NCBI GenBank assembly: GCA_036960305.1
Contig: JBALWA010000017.1
Location: 15,279 to 79,278 of the forward strand
Direction of reading: 5' to 3'
Length of the DNA stretch: 64,000 bases
Source: JBALVT01 sp036960305
GTDB lineage: Bacteria; Pseudomonadota; Gammaproteobacteria; Pseudomonadales; Halieaceae
A program made the translations under genes and the position numbers. How positions within the stretch are numbered: the stretch's first letter is position 1; the number at the start of each line of letters is the position of its first letter. Positions 9,548-18,607 of the stretch are shown here, piece after piece. The notes under the pieces were generated by a model. That model searched no databases and had not been told where the DNA came from. It worked only from the letters and a program-made list of their open reading frames with translations.

Positions 9548-11707
9548 GTGAAATTGAAAATATCAGTTTTGATCTGCCTGCTGATCACTATTGGCTGTAG
9601 CCAGCTGGCAGCCGCATCGGTGAGTGACCAGCGGCTGCGGACTGCAGAGCAAGATTCCTCTAACTGGCTTAGCTATGGACGTAGTTACAGCGAAAAGCGT
9701 TACAGTCCTTTGGCACAGGTCAACAAGGAGACCGTAGAGCAACTCGGTCTGGACTGGTTTTTTGAGACTGACACTGCCCGTGGATTACAGGCTACCCCCC
9801 TGGTCATAGACGGCATCATGTACTTCAGTGCCGCCTGGAGCGTCGTCTACGCATTGGACGCCCGCAGTGGCGACCTGCTGTGGAAATACGACCCACAAGT
9901 GCCCCGACAAAGTGCCTACAAATTCTGCTGTGGTGTCATTAATCGCGGGGTAGCAGTCTGGCAGGACAGTATCTTTGTTGGCTCACTCGATGGCAGGCTG
10001 GTGTCCATCGACGCTAAAACCGGCACCCTGAATTGGGAGGTCCAAACCGTCGACACCAGTGCTTCCTATAGCATCACCGGTGCGCCACGAATCGCTAACG
10101 GCAAAGTCATCATCGGTAACGGTGGCGCCGAATATGGGGTTCGGGGTTATGTCTCCGCCTATGATGCCCTTACTGGCGACCAGGTCTGGCGTTTCTATAC
10201 CGTTCCGGGAAACCCGGCCGAGGGTTTCGAAAATGCCCAGATGGAGATGGCCGCTGAGACCTGGAACGGCGAATGGTGGCGCTATGGCGGCGGTGGCACT
10301 GTCTGGGACTCCATCGTTTTCGATCCGGAATTGAACCTGTTGTATATCGGCGTGGGTAACGGCTCTCCCCACAATCAGCGGATCCGCAGTCCCGATGGTG
10401 GCGATAATCTGTTCCTCACGTCTATTCTGGCATTGGACGCCGATACCGGTGAATACCGTTGGCACTACCAACAGGTCAACGGTGAAACCTGGGACTATAC
10501 CGCCACCCAGCAGATGGTACTGCTGGACATCATCTGGCAAGGCGAGCCTCGCAAAGTCATTATGCAGGCACCAAAGGCCGGGTTTTTCTACATCATTGAC
10601 CGGGTCTCCGGAGAGCTGCTATCTGGCGAGCCCTATGTCAGTGTCAACTGGGCCACACACATCGATATGGCGACCGGCAGACCCGTGGAAAATCCGCAGG
10701 CCCGGTATCCGAATGGTAGCGCCCCCCTGGTTTTCCCGTCGGGCCTGGGTGGCCACAACTGGCACCCCATGTCCTACAGCCCCGATACTGGCCTGATGTA
10801 TATCCCGGCCATGGAGGTTGGCTTCGAATTCAAAGCCCTGAATGAACTCAATTACAACCCAAGGCAGTGGAACGTTGGCTATGACACCAATGGTCCTCCC
10901 GGAAGCCAGGCACTTCAGCAGGCTTTGGTGTCGGGCGTACCCAGCGGCTTTTTGCTCGCCTGGGACCCCATCAAACAGCAAGAGGCCTGGCGAGTGCCCT
11001 ACCCCCTGATCGGTAACGGCGGCACTTTAGCCACGGCCGGCAACCTGGTCTTCCAGGGCAGCGCTGACGGATTCATGCATGCCTATGCGGCCGACACAGG
11101 CGAGGAGCTTTGGTCCATGCCAGTTCAAAATGGGGTGATGGCCGCCCCTATAGCCTTCGCTATTGACGGAGAGCAGTATATATCGGTTCTTGTTGGGCGC
11201 GGTGGGGGTATCAGCATGGCCCTGGGCTACGACCATCATCAGGCAAGCCCCACCAGGGGCCGGGTGATGACGTTCAAACTGGGTGGAGACAGTCAACTAC
11301 CGCCTGTTGTGACGGATACAAAGTACCCCGACCCGCCACCACTGAGCACGGCCAGCGAGGCAGATGTAGAACATGGCAGGGCTGTGTTCAATCGCTTTTG
11401 CGCCCGCTGTCACGGCACCAATGCCGTCAGTGATGGGTCTATACCGGACCTGCGCCATCTACCCGCCATCTGGCATGAAAATTTCTCCCAGGTGGTGCTG
11501 GAAGGCATGATGGAAAGTGCGGGCATGCCGCGCTTTGATGATGCCCTGACAGAGCGGGATGCCGGTCATGTCCACGCCTACCTGATAGAGCGCGCTCATG
11601 AAGATAAAATGCTTCGCGAATCCACCGGTTGGTGGAGTGCGCTGCGCGACTGGGTTTACGGCCTGGTCGCCAGTCTTATGCGCTGGGGCATTGCACTGGT
11701 TTACTGA
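9548..11707 (+). CDS. PQQ-dependent quinohemoprotein alcohol dehydrogenase with C-terminal cytochrome c
   Basis: This periplasmic dehydrogenase has a signal peptide (about residues 1-24, cleavage near LAAA-S), a PQQ eight-bladed propeller and a C-terminal haem c domain with CARCH at residues 618-622. The adjacent Cys127-Cys128 pair matches the disulfide typical of PQQ alcohol dehydrogenases. The catalytic aspartate D316 lies in WDYT. The residue two positions downstream is Thr, not the Asp associated with lanthanide enzymes, so calcium is predicted. The last 25 residues form an unusual hydrophobic tail. A TTG at 9554 has better spacing to the GGAG at 9543-9546 than the GTG at 9548 and may be the real start. 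The substrate is unknown. Confidence 0.87.
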   Translation: MKLKISVLICLLITIGCSQLAAASVSDQRLRTAEQDSSNWLSYGRSYSEKRYSPLAQVNKETVEQLGLDWFFETDTARGLQATPLVIDGIMYFSAAWSVVYALDARSGDLLWKYDPQVPRQSAYKFCCGVINRGVAVWQDSIFVGSLDGRLVSIDAKTGTLNWEVQTVDTSASYSITGAPRIANGKVIIGNGGAEYGVRGYVSAYDALTGDQVWRFYTVPGNPAEGFENAQMEMAAETWNGEWWRYGGGGTVWDSIVFDPELNLLYIGVGNGSPHNQRIRSPDGGDNLFLTSILALDADTGEYRWHYQQVNGETWDYTATQQMVLLDIIWQGEPRKVIMQAPKAGFFYIIDRVSGELLSGEPYVSVNWATHIDMATGRPVENPQARYPNGSAPLVFPSGLGGHNWHPMSYSPDTGLMYIPAMEVGFEFKALNELNYNPRQWNVGYDTNGPPGSQALQQALVSGVPSGFLLAWDPIKQQEAWRVPYPLIGNGGTLATAGNLVFQGSADGFMHAYAADTGEELWSMPVQNGVMAAPIAFAIDGEQYISVLVGRGGGISMALGYDHHQASPTRGRVMTFKLGGDSQLPPVVTDTKYPDPPPLSTASEADVEHGRAVFNRFCARCHGTNAVSDGSIPDLRHLPAIWHENFSQVVLEGMMESAGMPRFDDALTERDAGHVHAYLIERAHEDKMLRESTGWWSALRDWVYGLVASLMRWGIALVY

Positions 11708-12283
11708 TTAGTAATAGGCCTGGGACGTATCGGTGTGGTCGGTCATGTCGCGCACACCTTTTAGCTGGGGCAACTGCTCCAGAAGGGTCTTTTCTACGCC
11801 GCCCTTGAGGGTCTGATCAACCATACCGCAGCCCTGGCATCCACCGCCGAACTGCAAGACGGCAACCTGCTCTTCAGTGACCTCAACCAGGCTGACTTCA
11901 CCACCGTGGGCCGCCAGTGCAGGGTTCACCTCGTTGTAGAGCACATAGTTAATCCGGTCTTCCAGAGGGCTATTTTCATCCACTCTGGGCATTTTCGCAT
12001 TGGGCGCCTTGATCGTAAGCTGCCCACCCATGCGATCTTTGGAATAATCCACCAGGGCATCTTCCAGGTAAGGGATACTGCGCCCGTCAAACCATGCCGT
12101 GAACTTATCGTATTCGTGTTTTTCATCTTCTTCAGTGAGATCGTCTTCACGGCAATAGGCAATACAGGTTTCAGCTCTGGAAGTGCCTGGCTGGTTAATA
12201 AATACCCGCACACCAAGTGCGCCTTCTTGTTTAGTCAATAGTTCGGCGAGGTAGTCCTGGGCCGATTCAGTGATGGTTACCAT
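11708..12283 (-). CDS. nfuA: Fe/S biogenesis protein NfuA
   Basis: This is an iron-sulfur carrier protein that delivers clusters to apo-enzymes. The N-terminal degenerate A-type (HesB-like) domain starts MVTITESAQDYL. The C-terminal Nfu domain carries the cluster-binding CQGCGMVDQTLK motif. Starting at 12283 gives 191 residues, the usual NfuA length; a longer reading from 12337 adds 18 residues that the family lacks. A 17-bp palindrome just upstream, on the presumed start of transcription, resembles an IscR site and suggests control by Fe-S status. The gene is convergent with the PQQ dehydrogenase, with no space between the two stop codons. Confidence 0.92.
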   Translation of the reverse strand: MVTITESAQDYLAELLTKQEGALGVRVFINQPGTSRAETCIAYCREDDLTEEDEKHEYDKFTAWFDGRSIPYLEDALVDYSKDRMGGQLTIKAPNAKMPRVDENSPLEDRINYVLYNEVNPALAAHGGEVSLVEVTEEQVAVLQFGGGCQGCGMVDQTLKGGVEKTLLEQLPQLKGVRDMTDHTDTSQAYY

Positions 12284-12296
12284 CTTTACATCCAAT

Positions 12297-12313
12297 CCGA
12301 GTAAATTACTCGG
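12297..12313. promoter_or_regulatory. 17-bp palindrome at nfuA promoter, candidate IscR (Rrf2-type) operator
   Basis: CCGAGTAA and TTACTCGG flank a single central base. Read on the minus strand and extended to 25 bp, it agrees with about 20 positions of the E. coli IscR type 1 consensus as I recall it. It begins 2 nt downstream of the nfuA -10 (12316-12321), covering the probable transcription start. A repressor bound there would block initiation. The assignment to IscR is inferred. Confidence 0.5.
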
Positions 12314-12315
12314 GT

Positions 12316-12324
12316 ATTCTACCA
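12316..12324 (-). promoter_or_regulatory. Extended -10 promoter for nfuA
   Basis: On the minus strand TGG is followed by TAGAAT, an extended -10 with 5 of 6 consensus bases. It lies 33 nt upstream of the chosen nfuA start codon. Confidence 0.5.
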
Positions 12325-12549
12325 AATTTATACCCAATAACGCGAGCAGGAGTCACTCACAAACAAGCTGAAATCGCATCGTTCCCGGGATACTTAAGTT
12401 CATGCAACCGTGTTTCTTTGTTTTGCCGTCGTTTTGGCTTTGGGGAGTGTGATTCCAATCGATCTGCTACCGATATTCGAGTGATATGACATTTTTGCCA
12501 GAAAATGCACGCCAAGTGGGTATTTTGAAGATAAAATCGCCGTTCAATC

Positions 12550-12558
12550 TGCTAAGAT
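12550..12558 (+). promoter_or_regulatory. Extended -10 promoter for metH
   Basis: TGC plus TAAGAT (12553-12558) is followed by a GCGC discriminator. Almost the same string (CTGCTAAGRTAGCGC) occurs at the cysI promoter. Transcription would start near 12565. Confidence 0.5.
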
Positions 12559-12616
12559 AGCGCGCCATTTTGGGGTACAGCCCCATGTAAATATACCGAC
12601 AGGAATCAGCAAGAAA

Positions 12617-15600
12617 ATGACTGCCTTTAAAACAGCCATACACCCTCTAGAGCAGGCACTGCAAAATCGAATTCTGGTGATCGATGGTGCAATGGGAACC
12701 ATGATTCAGGGAGAAGGCCTGGTTGAGGCTGACTATCGCGGGGAGCGCTTTGCCGACCACGGTACGGACCTCAAGGGCAATAATGACCTGCTATCCATTA
12801 CCCGACCGGATGTCATAGCCAGGGTCCATCGTGCATTCCTTGATGCCGGTGCGGATATTATTGAAACCAACAGTTTCAACAGTACCGCCGTTGCCCAGGG
12901 TGACTACGGCCTGGAAGATTTCGCAGCGGAGCTGAATCTGGCGGCAGCGAAACTCGCCCGCAAGGTCGCCGATGAAGTCACTGCAGAAACACCAGAAAAA
13001 CCACGATTCGTGGCGGGTGTACTCGGGCCCACGCCTAGAACAGCTTCGATATCCCCTGACGTCAATAATCCAGCAGCCCGCAATATCACCTTTGAGACCC
13101 TACAAAAGGACTACGCGGAAGCCACTTGTGCCCTGATTGACGGCGGCGTAGACCTGCTGCTCATCGAGACAATTTTTGACACCCTCAACGCCAAGGCCGC
13201 TGTGTTTGCGGTCAAATCCGTTTTCCAGGAGCGCGGCATTGAGTTGCCTCTGATGATTTCGGTAACCTTTCCCGATATGAGCGGCCGCGTTCTGTCCGGG
13301 CAGAACCCCGAAGCATTCTGGAACGCCATCGCTCACGCCGACCCCCTGATTGTTGGCACCAACTGCGGGCGGCGATTCAAGGAGATTGCACCCTTTGTGG
13401 AAGATCTGGCCAATTCAGCCAGCTGCTATTTCAGCGGTCACTTTAATGCCGGTCTGCCCAACGCCTTCGGGGAATATGACGAAACGCCCGAAGATATGAA
13501 CGAAGAACTCAAGGAATTCGCCGAGCGTGGATTTCTCAATCTGGTGGGTGGCTGTTGCGGCACGACACCTGAACATATACGCGCGATTGCTGCTGCAGCA
13601 GAAGGTGTCACACCCCGCCCACTCCCGAGTATAGAGCCCGCCTGCCGATTGAGTGGGCTGGAAGCCTTTAACATCACCTCGGATAGCCTGTTCGTCAACG
13701 TGGGGGAGCGCTGTAATGTCACCGGTTCGGCGGCGTTCAAGCGCCTGATCCTGAACGGCGACTACGAAGAGGCACTGGCGGTTGCACGTATTCAGGTGGA
13801 GGACGGTGCCCAGATTATTGATATCAACATGGATGAGGGCATGTTGGACGCCGAGGAGGCGATGGTAACCTTTCTCAATTTGATTGCCTCGGAACCCGAT
13901 ATTTCCCGGGTACCCATTATGGTCGACTCCTCCAAGTGGGAAGTCATCGAAGCCGGCCTGCGCTGCATTCAGGGCAAAGCTGTTGTGAATTCGATCAGTC
14001 TCAAGGAAGGCGAAGAGGAGTTCATTGAAAAGGCGAGGCTGTGTCGTTTCTACGGCGCCGCCGTCGTGGTCATGGCGTTTGACGAAGCCGGTCAAGCCGA
14101 CACCCTGGAACGCAAGATCGAGATATGCGAACGATCCTATAAGGTTCTGGTTGAGAAGGTCGGATTAGCGCCGGCCGATATCATCTTCGACCCGAATATT
14201 TTTGCCGTTGCGACCGGTATCGAAGAACACAATAATTATGCTGTGGACTTTATTGAAGCCACCCGCTATATCAAACAAAACCTGCCACATGCACTGGTGT
14301 CTGGCGGTGTAAGTAATGTGTCCTTTTCCTTTCGGGGCAACAACGCCCTGCGCGAGGCCATTCACTCGGTGTTTCTCTATCACGCCATTAAAGCGGGAAT
14401 GGATATGGGTATCGTCAACGCCGGTCAACTGGCGGTTTACGATGAGTTACCCAGCGACCTTCGCGACGCAGTGGAAGATGTTGTTCTTAATCGTAGGGAC
14501 GACGGTACAGAGCGCCTGTTGGACCTTGCCGAGACTTACCGCGACAGCGGTACAGCTACCGCTAGAAAAGAAGACCTGAGCTGGCGCGAGAAGCCCGTTG
14601 CCAAACGGCTACAACACGCACTCGTTAAGGGCATTAATACCTGGATCATTGAGGATACCGAAGAAGCCCGACAGACTTTTGACCGGCCCATTGAAGTCAT
14701 TGAGGGGCCACTGATGGATGGCATGAACGTTGTCGGCGACCTGTTCGGCGATGGCAAAATGTTTCTGCCCCAGGTCGTAAAAAGCGCCCGGGTAATGAAA
14801 CAGTCTGTGGCGTATCTCCAGCCCTATATTGAAGAGGAAAAGGCGGAAGGCGAAAGCCGGAGTAACGGTAAAATCCTTATGGCTACTGTCAAGGGCGACG
14901 TACACGATATCGGCAAAAATATTGTGGGTGTTGTCCTGCAATGCAATAATTTTGAGGTAATAGACCTGGGAGTGATGGTTTCCTGCGACGAGATTTTACG
15001 TACAGCCAAGGAGCACGATGTCGATATCATCGGGCTGAGCGGCCTGATCACGCCTTCCCTGGATGAAATGTCTCATGTGGCCAGTGAAATGCAGCGGCTG
15101 GATTTCAATGTTCCTCTACTCATTGGTGGCGCAACAACGTCCAAGGCACATACCGCGGTTAAGATCGAGCCGAAATACAGCAACGACGCGACCCTGTATG
15201 TACCCGATGCATCACGCAGTGTGTCGGTCGCGACCAAACTGATGAATGCATCAAAAGAGGCCTTTATCGAGGAGACTCGTGCCGATTACGCCGTGGTGCG
15301 TGAACGTATTGGTAATCGCAAGCCCCGCAGCAAGCAACTGGCCTATGAGGATGCGGTAGCGAAAGGCGCTGTGGTTGACTGGCAGCAGTACCAGCCACCA
15401 ACACCGGAGTTTATTGGCACACGGACCTTCGAAGACTTTCCCCTGGAGAACCTGCTGGAGACACTCGACTGGACACCCTTCTTTATTACCTGGGAACTGG
15501 CAGGAAAATATCCGAAGATACTAGAAGATGAAGTGGTCGGTAGCCAGGCCCAGGAGCTGTTCGACGACGCCCAGGCCATGTTAAAGCGCATCATCGACGA

Positions 15601-16312
15601 GAAACTTCTGACAGCGAAAGCCACCATTGGATTCTGGCCCGCTGCCCGAGTTAGCGGTGATGATGTGGCGGTATTCGCAGATGAAGAGCGAAGCGATCAA
15701 ATCGCGACCCTGCGCCACCTTCGGCAGCAAACCCAAAAGGTCGACGGCAAGCCGAATTACAGCCTTGCAGATTTTATTGCACCACAGGAGTCCGGGGTAC
15801 AGGACTACATAGGCGCATTCTGCGTAACTACCGGGCATGGCGTCGATAAATTGGCGAAGGAGTTTGAGGCCAATCACGATGATTACAACAGCATCATGGT
15901 TAAAGCACTCGCCGATCGTCTGGCGGAAGCCTTTGCCGAATACCTGCACAGGATGGTGCGAACCGATATTTGGGGGTATGCAGCGGAGGAGGCCTTGAGT
16001 AACACCGAATTAATCAAGGAGCGGTACCGCGGTATACGCCCTGCCCCGGGCTACCCCGCTTGCCCTGACCACACGGAGAAGGAGACACTATTTCAGCTGT
16101 TGGATGCTGAAAATACCTGCGGTGTCACCCTGTCGGAGAATTTTGCGATGTCGCCGGCAGCGGCTGTCAGCGGCTTTTATTACTCCCACCCGGAGTCACG
16201 CTATTTCGCCGTAGGCAAAATCAGCAAAGACCAGGTACAGAGTATTGCCGAGCGCAAGGGCAAAACAACCGCTGAAATGGAACGTTGGTTGGCACCCAAC
16301 CTCAGCTACTAG
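12617..16312 (+). CDS. metH: Cobalamin-dependent methionine synthase
   Basis: It transfers the methyl group of 5-methyltetrahydrofolate through cobalamin to homocysteine. At 1231 residues it is full length with all four modules. The homocysteine domain has zinc cysteines (GTNCGRR and GGCCGTTPEH). The pterin domain contains FVNVGERCNVTGS. The cobalamin-binding domain has the DVHDIG motif, with the cobalt-ligating His near residue 763. The C-terminal activation domain binds SAM (RPAPGYPACPDH). The gene has its own promoter, and a small DUF2970 gene follows 18 nt downstream. No B12 riboswitch was found in the leader. Confidence 0.97.
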   Translation: MTAFKTAIHPLEQALQNRILVIDGAMGTMIQGEGLVEADYRGERFADHGTDLKGNNDLLSITRPDVIARVHRAFLDAGADIIETNSFNSTAVAQGDYGLEDFAAELNLAAAKLARKVADEVTAETPEKPRFVAGVLGPTPRTASISPDVNNPAARNITFETLQKDYAEATCALIDGGVDLLLIETIFDTLNAKAAVFAVKSVFQERGIELPLMISVTFPDMSGRVLSGQNPEAFWNAIAHADPLIVGTNCGRRFKEIAPFVEDLANSASCYFSGHFNAGLPNAFGEYDETPEDMNEELKEFAERGFLNLVGGCCGTTPEHIRAIAAAAEGVTPRPLPSIEPACRLSGLEAFNITSDSLFVNVGERCNVTGSAAFKRLILNGDYEEALAVARIQVEDGAQIIDINMDEGMLDAEEAMVTFLNLIASEPDISRVPIMVDSSKWEVIEAGLRCIQGKAVVNSISLKEGEEEFIEKARLCRFYGAAVVVMAFDEAGQADTLERKIEICERSYKVLVEKVGLAPADIIFDPNIFAVATGIEEHNNYAVDFIEATRYIKQNLPHALVSGGVSNVSFSFRGNNALREAIHSVFLYHAIKAGMDMGIVNAGQLAVYDELPSDLRDAVEDVVLNRRDDGTERLLDLAETYRDSGTATARKEDLSWREKPVAKRLQHALVKGINTWIIEDTEEARQTFDRPIEVIEGPLMDGMNVVGDLFGDGKMFLPQVVKSARVMKQSVAYLQPYIEEEKAEGESRSNGKILMATVKGDVHDIGKNIVGVVLQCNNFEVIDLGVMVSCDEILRTAKEHDVDIIGLSGLITPSLDEMSHVASEMQRLDFNVPLLIGGATTSKAHTAVKIEPKYSNDATLYVPDASRSVSVATKLMNASKEAFIEETRADYAVVRERIGNRKPRSKQLAYEDAVAKGAVVDWQQYQPPTPEFIGTRTFEDFPLENLLETLDWTPFFITWELAGKYPKILEDEVVGSQAQELFDDAQAMLKRIIDEKLLTAKATIGFWPAARVSGDDVAVFADEERSDQIATLRHLRQQTQKVDGKPNYSLADFIAPQESGVQDYIGAFCVTTGHGVDKLAKEFEANHDDYNSIMVKALADRLAEAFAEYLHRMVRTDIWGYAAEEALSNTELIKERYRGIRPAPGYPACPDHTEKETLFQLLDAENTCGVTLSENFAMSPAAAVSGFYYSHPESRYFAVGKISKDQVQSIAERKGKTTAEMERWLAPNLSY

Positions 16313-16330
16313 AAGAATGAGGCTAGCGAT

Positions 16331-16576
16331 ATGACCGAACAGGAAAAAAAAGATCAGGAACAGGAGCCTGAAAAAGCTTCCTCGTTGAATCCATTACAGG
16401 TGATTAGCAGTGTGTTCGCCGCAGGCCTGGGCGTGCAGAGCAGTAAAAATCGTGAACGAGATTTCAAACAGGGTAAGTTCAGTGTCTTTCTTATTGCCGG
16501 CTTCCTGTTTACCCTGATTTTTATTGGTACCGTTTACACCATCGTGCAGCTGGTACTGAAAAACGCAGGGGGATAA
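16331..16576 (+). CDS. DUF2970 small membrane protein
   Basis: This 81-residue protein has a charged, Glu/Lys-rich N-terminus (about residues 1-20) and a short amphipathic stretch with NPLQVISSVFAAGLGVQS. One clear transmembrane helix lies near residues 53-74. This is the DUF2970 layout; its function is unknown. It lies 18 nt after metH and is probably cotranscribed. A GC-rich hairpin (CAGGGG/CCCCTG, 16566-16583) spans its stop codon but lacks a T-run. Confidence 0.75.
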   Translation: MTEQEKKDQEQEPEKASSLNPLQVISSVFAAGLGVQSSKNRERDFKQGKFSVFLIAGFLFTLIFIGTVYTIVQLVLKNAGG

Positions 16577-16595
16577 GCCCCTGCCTATTGAGATC

Positions 16596-16718
16596 TTAAG
16601 AGGGCATGCCTGACAGCCAAAGATACAGGGTAAATACGACCAGTGAAATAATGGCTGTTGCCGCGATAGAATCGGCAGCGCCATCGGCGCTTCTTTCCAG
16701 TTCTTGCTCTTGTGACAT
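16596..16718 (-). CDS. 40-residue single-pass membrane microprotein
   Basis: A small minus-strand reading frame starts at ATG 16718, with GGAG placed 6 nt upstream, and ends at TAA 16596. The product has a polar N-terminus (MSQEQELERSADGAAD) and a continuous hydrophobic helix near residues 18-35. It is convergent with the DUF2970 gene. The good ribosome-binding site, acidic head and membrane helix argue for a real gene. I do not recognise the family and assign no function. Confidence 0.55.
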   Translation of the reverse strand: MSQEQELERSADGAADSIAATAIISLVVFTLYLWLSGMPS

Positions 16719-16859
16719 GTTTTGCTCCATTGATGAGTGGTGATTTCAGGGCCGCCATTATAACAGTATCCACCGCGATCCCAAGTCGCATGTTTGAATC
16801 GGCGGAGTTTAGCTATTCAGCCCAATTTAGAGTTCTAACCTTATGAATAACAAGACTAT

Positions 16860-16886
16860 TTGTCTGGTGTACTTTTCTGCTAAGGT
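16860..16886 (+). promoter_or_regulatory. Promoter for cysI
   Basis: TTGTCT (16860-16865), a 15-nt spacer ending in TGC, and TAAGGT (16881-16886) form a -35/extended -10 promoter. It is followed by GCGCC. It lies about 57 nt before the cysI start and resembles the metH promoter. Confidence 0.5.
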
Positions 16887-16942
16887 AGCGCCTCTTTTTA
16901 TCGGGGCCCTAGTAAAGACGAAACCCCATACAGGATTTTTCA

Positions 16943-18607
16943 ATGTACGTTTATGACCAATACGATCAGCAGATCGTCGACCAGCGGGTTGCCCAATTTC
17001 GCGACCAAACCGAGCGGTTTTTGGCCGGTGAACTGTCCGAGGACGCGTTCTTGCCACTGCGCCTCCAAAATGGCCTTTATATTCAACGCCTGGCCCCCCT
17101 GCTGCGTATTGCAGTCCCCTACGGCCTGTTGAACAGCACCCAGGTGCGCATGCTCGCGCATTTGACTCGAAAGTACGACAAGGGCTATGCCCATATCAGT
17201 ACGCGGCAGAATGTTCAGCTGAACTGGCCACGGGTAGAAGACGTACCTGACATCCTCGCAGAGTTGGCCTCCGTAGAAATGCATGCAATCCAAACCTCTG
17301 GCAACTGTATCCGCAATACGACTACGGATCAGTTTGCAGGCGTGGCAACGGATGAACTGGAAGACCCCCGTCCCTATTGCGAAATCATTCGCCAGTGGTC
17401 AACGCTACACCCTGAATTTGCTTTTCTCCCGAGAAAATTCAAAATCGCTGTTTGCGGCACTACGGAAGATCGCGCCGCAATTTACAACCACGATGTAGGC
17501 CTTGATCTGGTTGCCAATGACAAGGGCGAAGTAGGCTTTAAGGTGATTGTGGGCGGCGGACTGGGCCGTACACCGGTCATTGGCTCGGTCGTGTGTGAAT
17601 GGCTAGACAAGAAACACCTGCTAACCTATCTCGAGGCGATTCTGCGGGTCTACAACCAGAATGGGCGCCGGGACAACAAGTACAAAGCCAGAATCAAGAT
17701 TCTCGTACGCGCTATGGGCGTGGACGCATTTCGCGACGCGGTTGAACAGGAATGGGCAGCCATCAAGGATGGCCCGACCACACTGAGCAAGGAAGAAATC
17801 GAGCGCAACCGGGCATTCTTTACAGCACCCGACTACGAAGTGATCGACTGTGATACATCAACGGCAGCCCTGGGTGCACAGCGCAGCGCAGATCCTCTGT
17901 TCGATAATTGGATAAAGCGAAATACTGTTGCGCACCATGTTCCGGGGTACCGGATAGTCAACATCTCACTGAAAGCGACTGGCTACGCGCCCGGTGACGT
18001 TACCGATGGCCAACTGGAGCTATTAGCCGACCTTGCAGACCAATATTCCTTTGGCGAATTACGCACCACCCATGAGCAGAACATTGTACTGGCAGACGTC
18101 AGAAAAGATGCACTGTATGCGCTATGGCAGTCGCTACAAGCTGCGGATTTGGCAACCGCGAATATCGGTTACCTTACCGACATGATCTGCTGCCCCGGCG
18201 GTGATTACTGCGCACTTGCCAACGCCAAGTCTATCCCGGTGGCAGAAGCTATACAGAGCCGCTTTGACGACCTGGACTACCTGTATGATCTCGGCCCTAT
18301 TGACCTCAATATCAGCGGCTGCATGAACGCCTGTGGCCACCACCACATCGGGCATATCGGTGTTTTGGGTGTGGACAAGAAAGGCCAGGAGTTTTACCAG
18401 GTTAGCCTGGGTGGCAGCAAAACAAAGGATGCATCACTGGGTAAAATACTGGGTCCCTCATTTAAACAGGAAGACATGCCGGACGTTATCGAAGGCATTA
18501 TCTCGACCTTTGTGAGCCAGCGTGTAGAGGAAGAGTCATTCCTCGACACTTACAAACGAATAGGACTGGACCCATTTAAGGAGCGTGTATATGCCAAGGC
18601 TGATTAA
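16943..18607 (+). CDS. cysI: Assimilatory sulfite (nitrite/sulfite) reductase hemoprotein
   Basis: This siroheme/4Fe-4S enzyme reduces sulfite to sulfide for cysteine synthesis. At 554 residues it has two ferredoxin-reductase-like repeats; RQNVQLNWPR near residue 93 belongs to the siroheme-binding core. The cluster cysteines appear as C-P-G-G-D-Y-C (C-x5-C) and G-C-M-N-A-C-G (C-x3-C). The next gene is DUF934, the same arrangement as in pseudomonads, which supports sulfite rather than nitrite as the substrate. No flavoprotein partner (CysJ) is nearby, so ferredoxin or another donor is likely. Confidence 0.88.
   Translation: MYVYDQYDQQIVDQRVAQFRDQTERFLAGELSEDAFLPLRLQNGLYIQRLAPLLRIAVPYGLLNSTQVRMLAHLTRKYDKGYAHISTRQNVQLNWPRVEDVPDILAELASVEMHAIQTSGNCIRNTTTDQFAGVATDELEDPRPYCEIIRQWSTLHPEFAFLPRKFKIAVCGTTEDRAAIYNHDVGLDLVANDKGEVGFKVIVGGGLGRTPVIGSVVCEWLDKKHLLTYLEAILRVYNQNGRRDNKYKARIKILVRAMGVDAFRDAVEQEWAAIKDGPTTLSKEEIERNRAFFTAPDYEVIDCDTSTAALGAQRSADPLFDNWIKRNTVAHHVPGYRIVNISLKATGYAPGDVTDGQLELLADLADQYSFGELRTTHEQNIVLADVRKDALYALWQSLQAADLATANIGYLTDMICCPGGDYCALANAKSIPVAEAIQSRFDDLDYLYDLGPIDLNISGCMNACGHHHIGHIGVLGVDKKGQEFYQVSLGGSKTKDASLGKILGPSFKQEDMPDVIEGIISTFVSQRVEEESFLDTYKRIGLDPFKERVYAKAD

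Larger units (their letters stand above)
12284..12616. other. Divergent regulatory region between nfuA and metH
   Basis: This stretch of 333 nt has no gene. It holds the nfuA promoter and palindrome at its left end and an extended -10 for metH at 12550-12558. A short hairpin (TGGGG/CCCCA, 12571-12585) lies in the metH leader. I see no cobalamin or SAM riboswitch. Confidence 0.6.

Noticed and set aside
12284..12616. Cobalamin or SAM riboswitch upstream of metH
   Set aside because: The leader after the predicted promoter is only about 50 nt, and no B12-box or SAM-type consensus is visible in the whole 333 nt.
13415..14095. 226-codon open frame antisense to metH
   Set aside because: It is fully covered by metH, has no ribosome-binding site of note and no recognisable motif.
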